A stretch of DNA of 64,000 bases from Diplolepis rosae (lineage: Eukaryota > Arthropoda > Insecta > Hymenoptera > Diplolepididae): NCBI GenBank assembly GCA_030998225.1, contig JAPYXD010000466.1, positions 4,939,001-5,003,000 on the forward strand. The letters run 5' to 3'. The notes beneath the pieces were generated by a model, which did no database searches, had not been told where the DNA came from, and saw nothing but the letters and a program-made list of their open reading frames with translations. The stretch's first letter is position 1; each line of letters opens with the position of its first letter. This document shows positions 37,001 through 44,954 of the stretch, piece by piece. The translations under genes and the position numbers were made by a program.

Positions 37001-37628
37001 CACCCCGAAATAATCGAGCTAATGTTCCTGGGATACTCAGGTTTACACTCCAGGATTGTTATACTTATACGCTGGGAGAATCAAGCTAAACATCAAGTTT
37101 TGACACTCCAGGGATAGTACATTACACCATGTAGAATGTTATCCCATAGTTAAAACTCAAATATAATCAGTTTGACACTCCAGATGTTCAAGTTGAGAGT
37201 TCATTTTTTTCCGTGTAGCTTTCAAGTTGAGTTGAAAAACTGAAGTCTCAGACTGGGTCAGGCTTTTACGTCTCAGTTCAGTTTTCGGTCCAAATCAGAG
37301 TGCTTGAGATTGAGAACCCAAAATTATTTTGCATACTACTAGCAATTAAATAAATTTCAAAATTTTACAGCTGCATATTCACACTACAACGGAAACTTTG
37401 GCGAAGTTTATTCCCTTGAAAATGTTGCCAAACGAAGCTGGTGGAAAAGCAGGACCACTGGAAAAATTTTGTGTTGATCGAATGAGAGTTTTAAAAGAAC
37501 ATCAAGATTGGTTTTATAAAGATGAGATCCATGGACGTGTAAATGAATCTTTACGTTCTGAAAAATCGAAATATGCGAGTGATATTTTTGGGAATGAAGG
37601 GAGTTTTAAAAAACTGGATATTGACTAA
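18791..37628 (+). CDS. CRAL-TRIO lipid-transfer protein (alpha-tocopherol transfer protein-like)
   Basis: Joining 18791-19074, 19313-19676 and 37371-37628 gives a 301-residue protein, the usual length for insect alpha-TTP-like proteins. Splice phases are 2 then 0, with donors GTAAGT and GTAATC and acceptors TTTCAAG and TTTTACAG. Residues 1 to about 95 form the CRAL-TRIO N-terminal helices (LKEWCRKQPHLPEVSDLDLV). Residues about 100-260 form the lipid-binding fold, with APGHVILIDMYGSVMGH at 146-162 and ALPVRLKAIHVMNALPVMD at 181-199. The C-terminus ends FGNEGSFKKLDID, typical of insect members. The family are cytosolic carriers that move hydrophobic ligands such as tocopherol or retinoids between membranes; the ligand here is not predictable. 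The ATG lies 2 bp after an acceptor (TTTAAG), so at least one untranslated exon lies upstream. Frame and motifs are intact. Confidence 0.93.
19313..19676 (+). CDS. CRAL-TRIO gene, second coding exon
   Basis: It starts after TTTTTTTTCAAG, completes the Ser codon, and reads LYTPLNGTTNEGYKVIY through FMKKELLDM. This exon holds most of the ligand pocket. The downstream donor opens the 17.7-kb intron. Confidence 0.9.
19986..20011 (+). repeat. (CA)n microsatellite
   Basis: An uninterrupted run of CA dinucleotides ending in CGCG. Confidence 0.95.
20039..20641 (-). pseudogene. DUF4817-type transposase lacking its catalytic core
   Basis: The 200-residue frame starts MADYLPSEIVDMILILGGCH. It contains the DUF4817-like helix-turn-helix (EIEREIGIPQSTVSRILRSL, residues about 90-109). 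It then jumps directly to the C-terminal segment TSPDIFLWDYIKNVVFAQRP and ends FERRLRLCLQANGEHFEQLL. Full-length relatives have the DDE catalytic region between these parts, so an in-frame internal deletion has removed it. The frame is open, so the protein could still bind DNA and act as a repressor; that is speculation. Confidence 0.8.
21487..21663 (+). pseudogene. Solo 3' end of the same DUF4817 transposase
   Basis: The + strand reads AQRPTTREDLMERIRRACAA and continues to the same C-terminal end (HFEQLLRG, stop). It is an inverted duplicate of the tail of the copy at 20039-20641; together the two give the interval about 180-bp inverted ends. Confidence 0.75.
21664..21850. repeat. Dispersed repeat with TCAAGGTCA words, copy 1
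   Basis: It shares CCGCTCTTTTCAAATCCGCA, the facing TGACCTTGA and TCAAGGTCA words and a TAAAGTATTTTA tail with an inverted copy at 56490-56665. Confidence 0.75.
22560..23060. repeat. Iterated-word region (TTCAATCCGA / TCGGATTGA)
   Basis: Words such as TTTCAATCCG recur on both strands (22795, 22914, 22985), with AAGACTTTCAATC facing GATTGAAAGTCTT. No coding frame is convincing. It resembles the other reiterated-word MITEs of this window. Confidence 0.45.
23445..23489 (-). ncRNA. Hammerhead motif H5 (6-bp stem I)
   Basis: Minus strand: GTGGCA, CTGAAGAG, stem II with GGC-CACA facing TGTG-GCC, GAAAC, GTT, TGCCAC. Stem I pairs over 6 bp, the longest in the set, and stem II is extended by compensating bases. 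Confidence 0.85.
23569..25440. mobile_element. piggyBac-like non-autonomous element (TTAA duplication)
   Basis: The TIR is GGGGTTACTCTACTATCTTT at both ends. TTAA flanks at 23565-23568 and 25441-25444. The mirror arm near 32240 has a single TTAA in the same context (TTGCACGCAATTCAGG-TTAA), so the unoccupied site is preserved. No transposase frame is present. An ACATTCTCATC-family element is inserted within it. Confidence 0.88.
23692..24840 (+). mobile_element. ACATTCTCATC-family repeat (right end degraded)
   Basis: It begins ACATTCTCATCATGGATGAG, then GAGACCCCCTGAGTC, a (CTGT)n run at about 23813 and a GCGCGAAGCGCG word near 24758. It lacks the GC-rich right tail seen in the copy at 41448-42884. 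Confidence 0.8.
25923..26615 (+). repeat. Triplicated PLE leader segment
   Basis: Three diverged direct copies of a segment of about 150-190 bp (25923-26120, 26278-26465, 26468-26610) with the words CACGAAAAAACACCTTTCAA and TAACAGGGGTAGAT. The first two are separated by the start of the PLE frame. Confidence 0.75.
26133..26280 (+). pseudogene. PLE reading frame start, left-arm fragment
   Basis: The frame starts with the same residues as the right-arm copy (IHKREIPTYNIIADIESNIK) and is cut off within a NNFKRN word by a direct duplication of the leader. Only the N-terminal spacer of the PLE protein is left. Confidence 0.8.
26792..27905. mobile_element. Foldback with one hammerhead-bearing end
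   Basis: TTTTTTTGGCATTGGGTCAG near 26815 mirrors CTGACCCAATGCCAAAAAAA near 27877. The right end has a hammerhead (27768); in the left end the equivalent core is missing. Its body (27180-27700) matches, inverted, 44520-44950. Confidence 0.65.
27768..27808 (+). ncRNA. Hammerhead motif H6 (stem II eroded)
   Basis: GGCA, CTGAAGAG, AGCC...GACC, GAAAC, GTT, TGCC. Stem I is intact, but two substitutions break stem II, so activity is doubtful. Confidence 0.7.
28042..30063. mobile_element. 2-kb foldback element
   Basis: Arms 28042-28366 and 29757-30063 are inverted copies (GCCACAGCGGCCGAACAATA is recognisable in each). The interior has no convincing gene and contains a later MITE at 28467-28694. Confidence 0.85.
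28467..28694. mobile_element. Palindromic MITE (CACTGAAAAAAATAG ends)
   Basis: The arms begin CACTGAAAAAAATAGTTAGT and remain complementary almost to the centre near 28578. TTAGTTAGC and TTGTTGGTGTTACT words are reiterated inside. Confidence 0.9.
30170..31530 (-). pseudogene. Penelope-like element RT (endonuclease missing)
   Basis: A 392-codon frame runs 31530 to 30352 and, after a frameshift at about 30355, continues as NTENKPFVSLPYVEGLPEKI until about 30170. It has the PLE N-terminal spacer, YGLPKIYKEGNPIRPIVSYV (about residue 157), LASLDVVSLFTNVP with the first catalytic Asp, and a degraded GLPICSPFSHILANLV motif. The YVDD box is absent because of an internal deletion after NDDLEKEKLVNLDFEVQIPN. 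The GIY-YIG endonuclease is lost. It should have no RT or nuclease activity. Confidence 0.88.
32319..32359 (+). ncRNA. Hammerhead motif H7 (CTGAAGAG class)
   Basis: GCA, CTGAAGAG, GGCC...GGCC, GAAAC, GTT, TGC. Stem I is shortened to 3 bp by one change. It mirrors H5 in palindrome 2 and points away from the PLE frame. Confidence 0.75.
33483..35051 (+). CDS. Penelope-like element RT plus GIY-YIG protein, 5'-truncated
   Basis: The frame is open for 522 residues with no in-frame ATG at its start, because the element is truncated at the beginning of RT. Motifs in order: SLDAVSLFTNV (first catalytic Asp at residue 32), KSGFPMGSPLSPIAADIVMD, FRYVDDI (catalytic Asp pair at 131-132) and the PLE thumb. 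A Ser/Thr-rich linker follows, then LPYVKGLSEKLSGILKPFNV, then the GIY-YIG nuclease (VVYNIPCSDCTANYIG with CxxC, residues 355-369, then RPLKNRIQEHKKD). Family members copy RNA at a nick made by their own nuclease. All visible catalytic residues are kept, so this copy looks recent, but loss of the N-terminus should disable it. It lies in sense orientation within the CRAL-TRIO intron. Confidence 0.93.
   Translation, partial: PPPVSRVKNSYDFIDKIKNIQLPLSHKIISLDAVSLFTNVQIGLAFKGIRERWSQIEPKTKLSWYQFKKGLRICSSNSAFNFQGHSYKQKSGFPMGSPLSPIAADIVMDDLEKQCIASLPFRLPFYFRYVDDIITAVPADEIDKIRNTFNSYNHKIQFTVEEESDNKLCFLDVLIIRTGENIKTNWYQKPTYSGRILNFYSHHPLHYKINVINNLVDRGIILAHKNFHTENFKKIQNILSQNNYPTTIINSTIKHSLNYLLHKASTTGPLFHHPPVREGEASSHSYTRTNKQKQNSASQTQKYVSLPYVKGLSEKLSGILKPFNVKIAPCNTNDLSHLLKSAKDPTPKLETAHVVYNIPCSDCTANYIGTTKRPLKNRIQEHKKDVYNPSEKLNALAKHTWRQDHKFNFDQVKIVDRSNNYKKRMILEMTHIASNAHTVNQRTDTDNLSAFYFPLLNKKISFYTNFPQLSKNLENCDQILSKFIDFIKFIIKLQKCNNYIISITSLIIPYTGIIISITLYVH
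35180..36545 (+). repeat. PLE 3' region: tandem units with TTATCCGTCACACGTG
   Basis: About seven diverged units of roughly 160-190 bp share CAATGTTTATCCGTCACACG, TTTTTAGTTTCTTC, and TTAGACCAATTTTATAGTTT. The array ends at the hammerhead. The same unit type fills 54480-55930 in the other PLE. Confidence 0.75.
36561..36600 (+). ncRNA. Hammerhead motif H8 (PLE 3' end)
   Basis: TCA, CTGAAGAG, GACT...AGTC, GAAAC, GTT, TGA. Stem II has switched the second pair from G-C to A-T relative to H4. GGACCCTAAAGCCA follows at 36632-36645, where the element probably ends. Confidence 0.8.
36930..37225. repeat. Iterated-word element (GACACTCCAG words)
   Basis: ACACTCCAGG/GACACTCCAG recurs at about 37045, 37105 and 37173, with diverged forms between. 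The right edge reads TTTTTTTCCGTGTAG, the same end type as the palindromic MITE at 46406-46754. The left end is not located. Confidence 0.45.
37371..37628 (+). CDS. CRAL-TRIO gene, last coding exon
   Basis: After AATTTTACAG the frame reads LHIHTTTETLAKFIPLKMLP, completing the fold, and stops at TAA 37626-37628. The word FGNEGSFKKL identifies it as the insect-type tail. The distance to the previous exon is unusual, but phase and protein continuity are exact. Confidence 0.9.
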   Translation: MHIHTTTETLAKFIPLKMLPNEAGGKAGPLEKFCVDRMRVLKEHQDWFYKDEIHGRVNESLRSEKSKYASDIFGNEGSFKKLDID

Positions 37629-37732
37629 AATATTTTGGAAAATAATTTTGGGGGATGATATTTTGAAACAAATTATCTGATTTTATTTAGCTTTCGTAAA
37701 TTTCTTGCAACTTTTAGAGCACAACATTGCAA

Positions 37733-37743
37733 AATAAAATAAA
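37733..37743 (+). terminator. Overlapping poly(A) signals of the CRAL-TRIO gene
   Basis: Two AATAAA hexamers (37733-37738 and 37738-37743) lie about 105 bp after the stop codon. Confidence 0.7.
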
Positions 37744-37967
37744 TACGGGATGAAAATGTGCTCACCTATCGTAGGCCGAGTTTTTCATTTTGTGTATAAA
37801 TTTGATTTTTGATTATTCTAAGTTCAGAAATTCTGTAGTTTTGTTAACTTCTGTTGGGTAAAAATAGGTTATTTAAAAAATTTGTAGTGCTCTTTAAATA
37901 GTATCAAGAACCAAGATTAAAAGTTGTAGATTTTTCAAATGTTTAGTTCAAGGATGTATACTATTTT

Positions 37968-38523
37968 TCTTGATCTACAGCCGAAAGTACGCCCGAAACC
38001 GAGGCGAAGCCGAGGTTTTGTAGGGGGCAGGGGGAGGTCCGCCCGACTTTTGCAAAACCGAGGCGAAGCCGAGGTTTTTGCTGGTCGGGGCGGGCATTAG
38101 AAACTTTAAAATAAAATTCTATCATACAATAACTGCAAAAAAAAATTTTAAATCAAAAAATTTTTAAAAATTAACAAATACCAGGGAAAATTTATTCTTC
38201 GATAACAATATTAATATTGATCAACAGTAACTTTAACATCACACATCCAGTAATACTAATCTTATTACAATAATTATTATTACTTTTATTAATATAATTA
38301 TTAATATAAAATAAACCATGTACAAAAATTTTTTCTTTCTTTTTAAGAGTTACTCTTTCGTGCAATTGCATGAAGTTACATTAAATTAAATTAAACAAAC
38401 GAATAATACGATGAATTTAGCGACACTACTGAGCCGAAAAAAACAAAAAACGGCCACGAAAGTCGTTCTTTCTGGAGTGAAATGCGGCCGGGGGGAACGT
38501 ACTTTCGGCTAGGAGATCAAGAA
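37968..38523. mobile_element. TIR element with CCGAGGCGAAGCCGAGG words
   Basis: TTCTTGATCTACAGCCGAAA at the left matches the right end around 38498-38523 (CGTACTTTCGGCT...GATCAAGAA). The 17-bp imperfect palindrome CCGAGGCGAAGCCGAGG occurs twice near the left end (about 38000 and 38060). No coding frame. It begins about 225 bp after the CRAL-TRIO poly(A) signals. Confidence 0.7.
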
Positions 38524-38539
38524 AAAATATTTTCTTCTT

Positions 38540-38640
38540 ATTGAGGGAGTCTTAGAATGTAGGGATTTGATAAAAATTTAAAACGTATAATTTTACATAA
38601 AAACCAATTCATTCTCATCAATGATGAATATGTGAAAGGA
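38540..38640 (-). repeat. ACATTCTCATC-family fragment
   Basis: A diverged copy of the left end only: it retains the GTCTTAGAATGTAGGGATTTGA block and a TCTCATCAATGATGAATATGT terminus. Confidence 0.55.
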
Positions 38641-38984
38641 AAATTTGTACTTTGGTTTTCAGTACATATGGTTCAGCAGTCTTGAACGAAGGTATAAAAT
38701 CACGTTTTTCAAATGTTCTAAAAAATTGGAAACTTGAATTCAACAAATCCCAACACACATTCTCTTCATGAAGAAGCACAGTTTTCAATTTTTAAACATT
38801 TACTTTTTATATAGAAAAAACTGGAGGTTCTTTTCTGTTGTAGATCACATAAAATGTTGTTTTTTTAGTACACCTCTTTCACTCAAATATTTCTGTTATT
38901 ACATTTTTAAACATACGAATATCATGGTTAAGGTTTATTATTAAATAGCAGTTTGTTCGAAGTGGAAAATCATGTAAAATGGTT

Positions 38985-39840
38985 CACAATGGGACTCCGG
39001 AAAGTGTTACCTCGACTTTGAGCTGAGATATTTTTCTAAGATGGATAAGCAAAAAATATCTAACAGGTGACTGGGCTTTTTCTCGAGTGGGCCTTTGTTT
39101 TCGGTTGATTGATTTCCAATAATCGGTTGATACACGACGCATTCTGAATTCTTGTTCCCCATGGAAAAACATCGCTCATTATTGAACGTACTATTAAATT
39201 TTTTTACGTTAATTATTTCTGAACTGCAATAAACGGAGCATCAAAAATGTTTTCTTAAATTAAATAGAACGTTTATTATTCCTTAATGCAAGTAAATGAC
39301 TCATTGCATGTAATACACTTATTAATCAAAACGTCAATTATCTCTTTATCGGTAACAAACGGCCCATTACGTTTTATTTTCCAATAACAATTATCAGTTT
39401 GATCAATTTATAATGTCAAAAAAAAGGTGTGAAGCGCATGAAAGATACAGAAATATTATTTGGAGAAAAAATTCCAGCTTGTCGTGTGAAATGTTTCATC
39501 TTATTTAATAAGTGAATAACAGTTTCGAAAGATATGCCAAAAATGAGTATATACAAAAAATAAAATTTTCGGATGCAGGAATTAAACCCAGAACCTAGAG
39601 AGTTCCAGGTGGGCCGCTTAATCCGCTTGACCGTCGGGCCATTGTGGTTACAACGCAGAACTGTAGAGTCTGACTGTAGTAATGCGCATCACCTAATTTT
39701 CGAAAATTAATCAACCGAAAACAAAGCCCACTCGAGAAAAAGCCGAGACACGTGTCAACCATTTTTTTCTTATCCATCTCAGAAAAATCTCTCAGCTCAA
39801 AGTCGAGATAACACTTGCCAAGGTCCCCTTGCCAGCTCTA
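38985..39840. mobile_element. Inverted pair of SINE-like repeats
   Basis: 38985-39145 and 39690-39835 are inverted copies (CTCGACTTTGAGCTGAGA, TCTCGAGTGGGC). Next to the right copy, on the minus strand (about 39577-39650), lies a tRNA-like stretch with TGGCCCGACGGTCAAGCGG (A-box-like) and GGGTTTAATTCC (B-box-like). A tRNA-derived SINE is possible; the tRNA fold is poor. Confidence 0.45.
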
Positions 39841-40140
39841 CAACCTTATGAAAATGATCTATTTATGCTTTCCTATAAGGAAAGCTTTTTAGGGGTGACG
39901 ACTTTTAGGCTAGAAATTATAATCATCAATTTACTTATTTTATCTACCGTAAAGGTGTAAAACGAAAAGATTTTTTACATTAAAATGAATAGAATAATAC
40001 GCTATATAAATGAATTAATTGATATGCATGAAGTAAACTTCAATGCAGATTTGATACTTTTTTCACATTTAGCCTTTCCAGTTTTAATGTATTAATTAAT
40101 TGATTAAAAATAAATATAAAAATCTGCCCGCTTCGCGGGC

Positions 40141-41253
40141 ACATTCTCATCGCGCGCTTCGCTCGCAAGTTTGAGCGCGCCTAGGGCGCGCGATTCGATC
40201 GTCGCGCTTCGCGCTCCGTAATACTCGATCGTCGCGCTGCGCACTCCGGAATTTTTGAACGTCGCGCTTCGCGCTTCGTTCTTTCTGGACCTCGCGCTTC
40301 GCGCTCGGTCTTGTGCTCTTCGCATACATTTAAGTTTATTTCTTATATTTTGATACTGAAGCTCAAACCAATTTTAGAATAATATTACAGATGATGTGAA
40401 TTACACATTTTCTCAAAGTCACTGAATTTCTTTTTGAATTTAAGTGAAACAGGAAATTCAATTTACTTAAGGCTCTATCGGCCTTAATGAACACATTCTC
40501 ATCATGACACTCGCGCTTCGCGCTCGAGTTTCTGTATACATTTCAGTATAACTTTTAAATAAATTACATGATTAAAAGAATTTACTTTCTTCCACATATC
40601 TAAAATGGAAAAACAATCGTAGACTTTATTTAAGGAAACGATTTTGCAGAACAACGCTTATTTCGTATCTCACATATTTTGGTGAAAAAAATCGAATTTT
40701 TTCAATATTAAAAATCAAAACATAAAATATACATCCTGTCCCGAAATTTCTTTATCAGAATTTGTAGACCTCATTTAGGCAAACAATTTTCCATCTAAAT
40801 GTTTTTTTTTGCATCTCACATATTTTGTCTAAAAAATGGAATTTTTTCATTTTTATCGTATTTTTTGGAATTGAAACGAAAAATATATCTTTTATCAGAA
40901 ACTGTGTCAGACAAAATTTGTAGATCTTTTTAAAACGAACAACTTTGTATTCTTACGTTTTTTTGGTATTTCCAATATTATTGTTAAAAAATTGAATTTT
41001 GGATTTTCAATAGTTTTTTTTTTAATTAAAAAGAAAAATATGCATCTTATGAAAAAATGTCAAAAATCAATTCAATCTGATAATTCTATCGAGAGTTATG
41101 CCGCACACGACCTACAGACAGACAGACAGACAGACACTTTCGTAAAAACCATTTTTTCTGACTCAGGGGGTCTCAAAACGTAAAGATTTGATGAAAATTT
41201 CGAAAGTCATTTTTCACATAAAACCAATACCTTCTCATCCATGATGAGAATGT
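40141..41253 (-). mobile_element. ACATTCTCATC-family element, minus copy
   Basis: The ends are ACATTCTCATC and GATGAGAATGT. The GC-rich tail (40141-40325) holds five or six units of about 33 bp, each with a GCGCGAAGCGCG-type palindrome. The opposite end carries GAGACCCCCTGAGTC and a (CAGA)n run. No transposase frame. Confidence 0.85.
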
Positions 41254-41447
41254 AAAAAACAGGAAAGTAAGACAGTGAAATATCTTAGAAACTTCCATAT
41301 TTATTCAAGAAGAAAAAGTTAAATTCAGATGTCCAGTTGGTACTCTACATATGGGTTATTTCATGGGAGATTTACAGTCAACATTTTTTCTTCGACGAAA
41401 CATTTTTTTTTGTTTTTTTACTTCGAAAATAATCGACACGTATTTTT

Positions 41448-42884
41448 ACATTCTCATCATGGATGAGAAGGTATTGGTTTTATGTGAAAAATGACTTTCG
41501 AAATTTTCATCAAATCTTTACGTTTTGAGACCCCCTGAGTCAGAAAAAATGGTTTTTACGAAAGTGTCTGTCTGTCTGTCTGTAGGTCGTGTGCGGCATA
41601 ACTCTCGATAGAATTATCAGATTGAATTGAGCTTTGGTACACTTTATCGGAGCCAAAAAAGTAAGGACAAGTTCGTTAACCAGCCACATCCAATCAAAAT
41701 TGAGGGATGAAGCACTACTTTTGTGTTTTTGAAAATAATTTTTTGAAAAAATCAAAAATTCCAATCCTGGTTTTTGATAGTGCTCATAAATCTCTACAAA
41801 TTATCCTCATAACATTTTTTGATTAAATTAAAATTAGAAATGTTACAGCATATTCAAATTCGAAAAAAGTCAATATCAAAATTCCACTTTCCAGTTAAAT
41901 TATACGAGATACGAAAAAACGTTATGATACAATATTATTGAATACATAAAGACCTACAAATTTGAATTATAACATTTTTTCATAAGATGCATATTTTTCT
42001 TTTAAATTAAAAAAAAACTATTGAAAATCCAAAATTCAATTTTTTAACAATAATATTGGAAATACCAAAAAAACGTAAGAATACAAAGTTGTTCGTTTTA
42101 AAAAGATCTACAAATTTTGTCTGACACAGTTTCTGATAAAAGATATATTTTTCGTTTTAATTCCAAAAAATACGTTTAAAATTTAAAAAATCCATTTTTT
42201 AGACAAAATATGTGAGATACAAAAAAAACGTTTATCTGGAAAATTGTTTGCCTAAATGAGGTCTACAAATTCTGATAAAGAAATTTCGGGACAGGATGTA
42301 TATTTTATGTTTTGATTTTTAATATTGAAAAAATTCGATTTTTTTCACCAAAATATGTGAAATACGAAATAAGCGTTGTTCTACAAAATCGTTTCCTTAA
42401 ATAAAGTCTACAATTGTTTTTCCTTTTTAGATATGTGGAAGAAAGTAAATTCTTTTAATCATGTAATTTATTAAAAAGTTATACTGAAATGTATACAGAA
42501 AATCGAGCGCGAAGCGCGAGTGTCATGATGAGAATGTGTTCCTTAAGGCCGATAGAGCCTTAAGTAAATTGAATTTCCTGTTTCACTTAAATTCAGTGAC
42601 TTTGAGAAAATGTGTAATTCACATCATCTGTAATATTATTATAAAATTGGTTTGAGCTTCAGTATCAAAATATAAGAATTAAACTTAAATGTATGCGAAG
42701 AGCACAAGACCGAGCGCGAAGCGCGAGGTCCAGAATGAACGGAGCGCGAAGCGCGACGTTCAAAAATTCCGGAGCGCGCAGCGCGACAATCGAGTATTAC
42801 GGAGCGCGAAGCGCGATGATCAAATCGCGCGCCCTAGGCGCGCTCAAACTTGCGAGCGAAGCGAGCTGCGCGCGATGAGAATGT
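41448..42884 (+). mobile_element. ACATTCTCATC-family element, plus copy (most complete)
   Basis: Same family as its neighbour in opposite orientation, about 195 bp away. It has ACATTCTCATC and GATGAGAATGT ends, a (CTGT)n run at about 41563, and a GCGCGAAGCGCG array at 42714-42830. An internal GATGAGAATGTGTTCCTTAA block at about 42527 repeats the terminal word, so the GC array may be a later extension. Confidence 0.85.
42714..42870 (+). repeat. GCGCGAAGCGCG tandem array
   Basis: Units of about 32-35 bp have the form GGAGCGCGAAGCGCGA plus an AT-rich spacer that changes from unit to unit. The palindromic word is kept while the spacer drifts. Confidence 0.85.
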
Positions 42885-42900
42885 GCCCGCGAATATAAAA

Positions 42901-44137
42901 TTTTTGAATATAAAATGTACCCCTTGCACTTGAAATGCGCAAAAGAGTACAAGCTTTCAAAAAAGTTATAGCACACATTTCGTTGTTTTTTTTGTAATAA
43001 CAATATAGTACATTTTTATAAACAATTGAATTTTTTTAAAATTTGGAACTAATTTTTTTCCGATTTTTTTGTTTCTAAATCTTTGTTGAAGATTTTTCAA
43101 TATGCAGGCAGAATTTTGGAATGGAAAAATGAAAACTGTAGATGTAATTAATTTATAAAATCTGTCCCGCGCGTTACAACGAGCGAGCTCGCACGCTGCA
43201 ACTACGCTTAAGCTTGATTAGGTATGCTCGGACTCGAAACACGTGTGGCAGTGAATGCAGTGACCGCTGTTTTAGTTTTCTGTGAATATTCCTCAAGTGT
43301 TCACCTATTTCAAATTAATACAGAAATGCGAAGCTCTCGATTTAAGCATATCTGCTGCAATCCGTTTAATAGAAAAAATCATAGTAGAAAAAAGCAAATA
43401 AAAATTTGCGTCGCGTTTCGTCCTCGATACTTGAAAAATTGAAAATTTTCAAACCGGATGATGTTTCTTGTACACAATGCAGAATAGAAGCAAATGAAAT
43501 GGAGATGGAAGATTTTTGTTGTAAGTACATTCAAACTTGTGCGTAAACTATTTCAAAACGAATCATTAGTTATAATGATGAATTGATGACTGAAGTTTTA
43601 CGATAAAATTACTCTAAATGATACTATACACTCAAGACGCAAATTTTTTATTTGCTTTTTTCCACTATGATTTTTTCTATTAAACGGATTGCAGCAGACA
43701 TGCTTAAATCGAGAGCTTCGCATTTCTGTATTAATTTGAAATAGGTGAACACTTGAGGAACATTCACAGAAAACATTCACTGCATTCACTGCCACACGTG
43801 CTTCGAGTCCGAGCATGCCTAATCAAGCTTAAGCGTAGTTGCAGCGTGCGAGCTCGCTCGTTGCAACGCGCGGGACAGATTTTATAAATTAATTACACCT
43901 ACAGTTTTCATTTTTCCATTCCAAAATTTTGCCTGCATATTGAAAAAACTTCAACAAAGATTTAGAAACAAAAAAATCGGAAAAAAATTAGTTCCAAATT
44001 TAAAAAAATTCAATTATTTATAAAAATGTACTATATTGTTATTACAAAAAAACAACGAAATGTGTGCTATAACTTTTTTGAAAGCTTGTACTCTTTCGCG
44101 CATTTCAAGTGCAAGGGGTACATTTTATATTCAAAAC
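42901..44137. mobile_element. Palindromic element, 0.5-kb arms
   Basis: 42901-43412 and 43638-44137 are inverted copies with few differences (one arm has an extra 9 bp near 43265). The spacer is about 225 bp. GCGCGTTACAACGAGCGAGC and CACGTGTGGCAGTGAATGCA are recognisable. No coding frame spans the spacer. It abuts the previous element. Confidence 0.88.
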
Positions 44138-44356
44138 TGCTTTTACAGTGAGTTGTTGGAAAAAAAAAAATTCCAACCATATGAATTACTATTTCAGCAA
44201 TATTTTTGGTTAACTGTCAAATATATTTTGTCGAATTACTTAAAAACATTCAGCTATATTCATATGGCTGATAAATCCCAAGCATTTCTTTCAGTGCAAG
44301 TTCCAGGATTTTTTAAATCAGATTTTTTAATTTCATACTGTTTAATAACATGAAAA

Positions 44357-44503
44357 TTCAAATCGTTAAATCAAGGCGTTACGGACGATTCTCGAAATGC
44401 TTCTGAACTCATTCATAATAATTACCGTCATTTCAAATCGTTAAATCAAGGCGTTACAGACTATTCTCGAAATGCTTCTGAACTCATTCATAATAATTAC
44501 CGT
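44357..44503 (+). repeat. 75-bp tandem duplication
   Basis: Two copies start TTCAAATCGTTAAATCAAGG and end CATAATAATTACCGT, with a few substitutions. Confidence 0.9.
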
Positions 44504-44514
44504 ATAAAAAAATT

Positions 44515-44950
44515 CAAAATGAAGTAGTCCAGTATGCAGCATCATGAATTGAAAAAATATTTAGAGTTCACTGTGAATAAAAAACCGGATTAATTTTTTA
44601 GAAAATTTTATTATTAAAGAAGGATGCCAAATTGGTTATCAATTGCAAAACGCGAACATAGTTTACATTTTTGAAAACTTTGCGGTGAAGACTTTGTTAC
44701 CGGGGTCTCTCACAGAATGATCCGAACTGTTTTAAAAACCGACTTGAGACATGTGGCTTTGCTGATCGAAAATTTTTTTATATAAGCAATCTTGAGAGGT
44801 TCTTTTCCTCCTTGAAGAAGACTATTGTCCTATACCTAGTAAAGAATTTCGAGACGTTTATGGTAATTTTCATGAGTGGACGCAGGCGTGTATTTTTCAA
44901 GAAAACGATTTTATATATCAGCTTCACGGACAATCCATTTAACACTGAAT
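44515..44950 (-). repeat. Hammerhead-foldback body, inverted copy
   Basis: It matches, inverted, 27180-27700 (GACTTTGTTACCGG, GAGAGGTTCTTTTCCTCC) and 49549-49640 (AAAAACCGGATAA context). No hammerhead core is retained on this side. Confidence 0.7.
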
Positions 44951-44954
44951 TTGC

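Larger units (their letters stand above)
19677..37370 (+). other. 17.7-kb transposon-filled intron
   Basis: It is bounded by GT at 19677 and AG at 37369-37370. It contains DUF4817 remnants, palindrome 2 with its piggyBac-like insertion, several MITEs and an almost complete PLE 3' half in the sense orientation. Three + strand hammerheads (27768, 32319, 36561) would be transcribed in the pre-mRNA of the host gene. Confidence 0.85.

Noticed and set aside
39577..39650. tRNA gene on the minus strand
   Set aside because: Box-like words are present, but the cloverleaf does not close. It is kept only as part of a possible SINE.
40104..40329. Arg/Ala/Ser-rich frames in the GCGC arrays (also at 42689-42898)
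   Set aside because: They are translations of tandem GC palindromes, open in several frames at once, with no protein character.
40141..42884. CRISPR-like array (short repeats with changing spacers)
   Set aside because: Eukaryotic context, imperfect palindromic units and no cas genes. It is a tandem array inside a transposable repeat.
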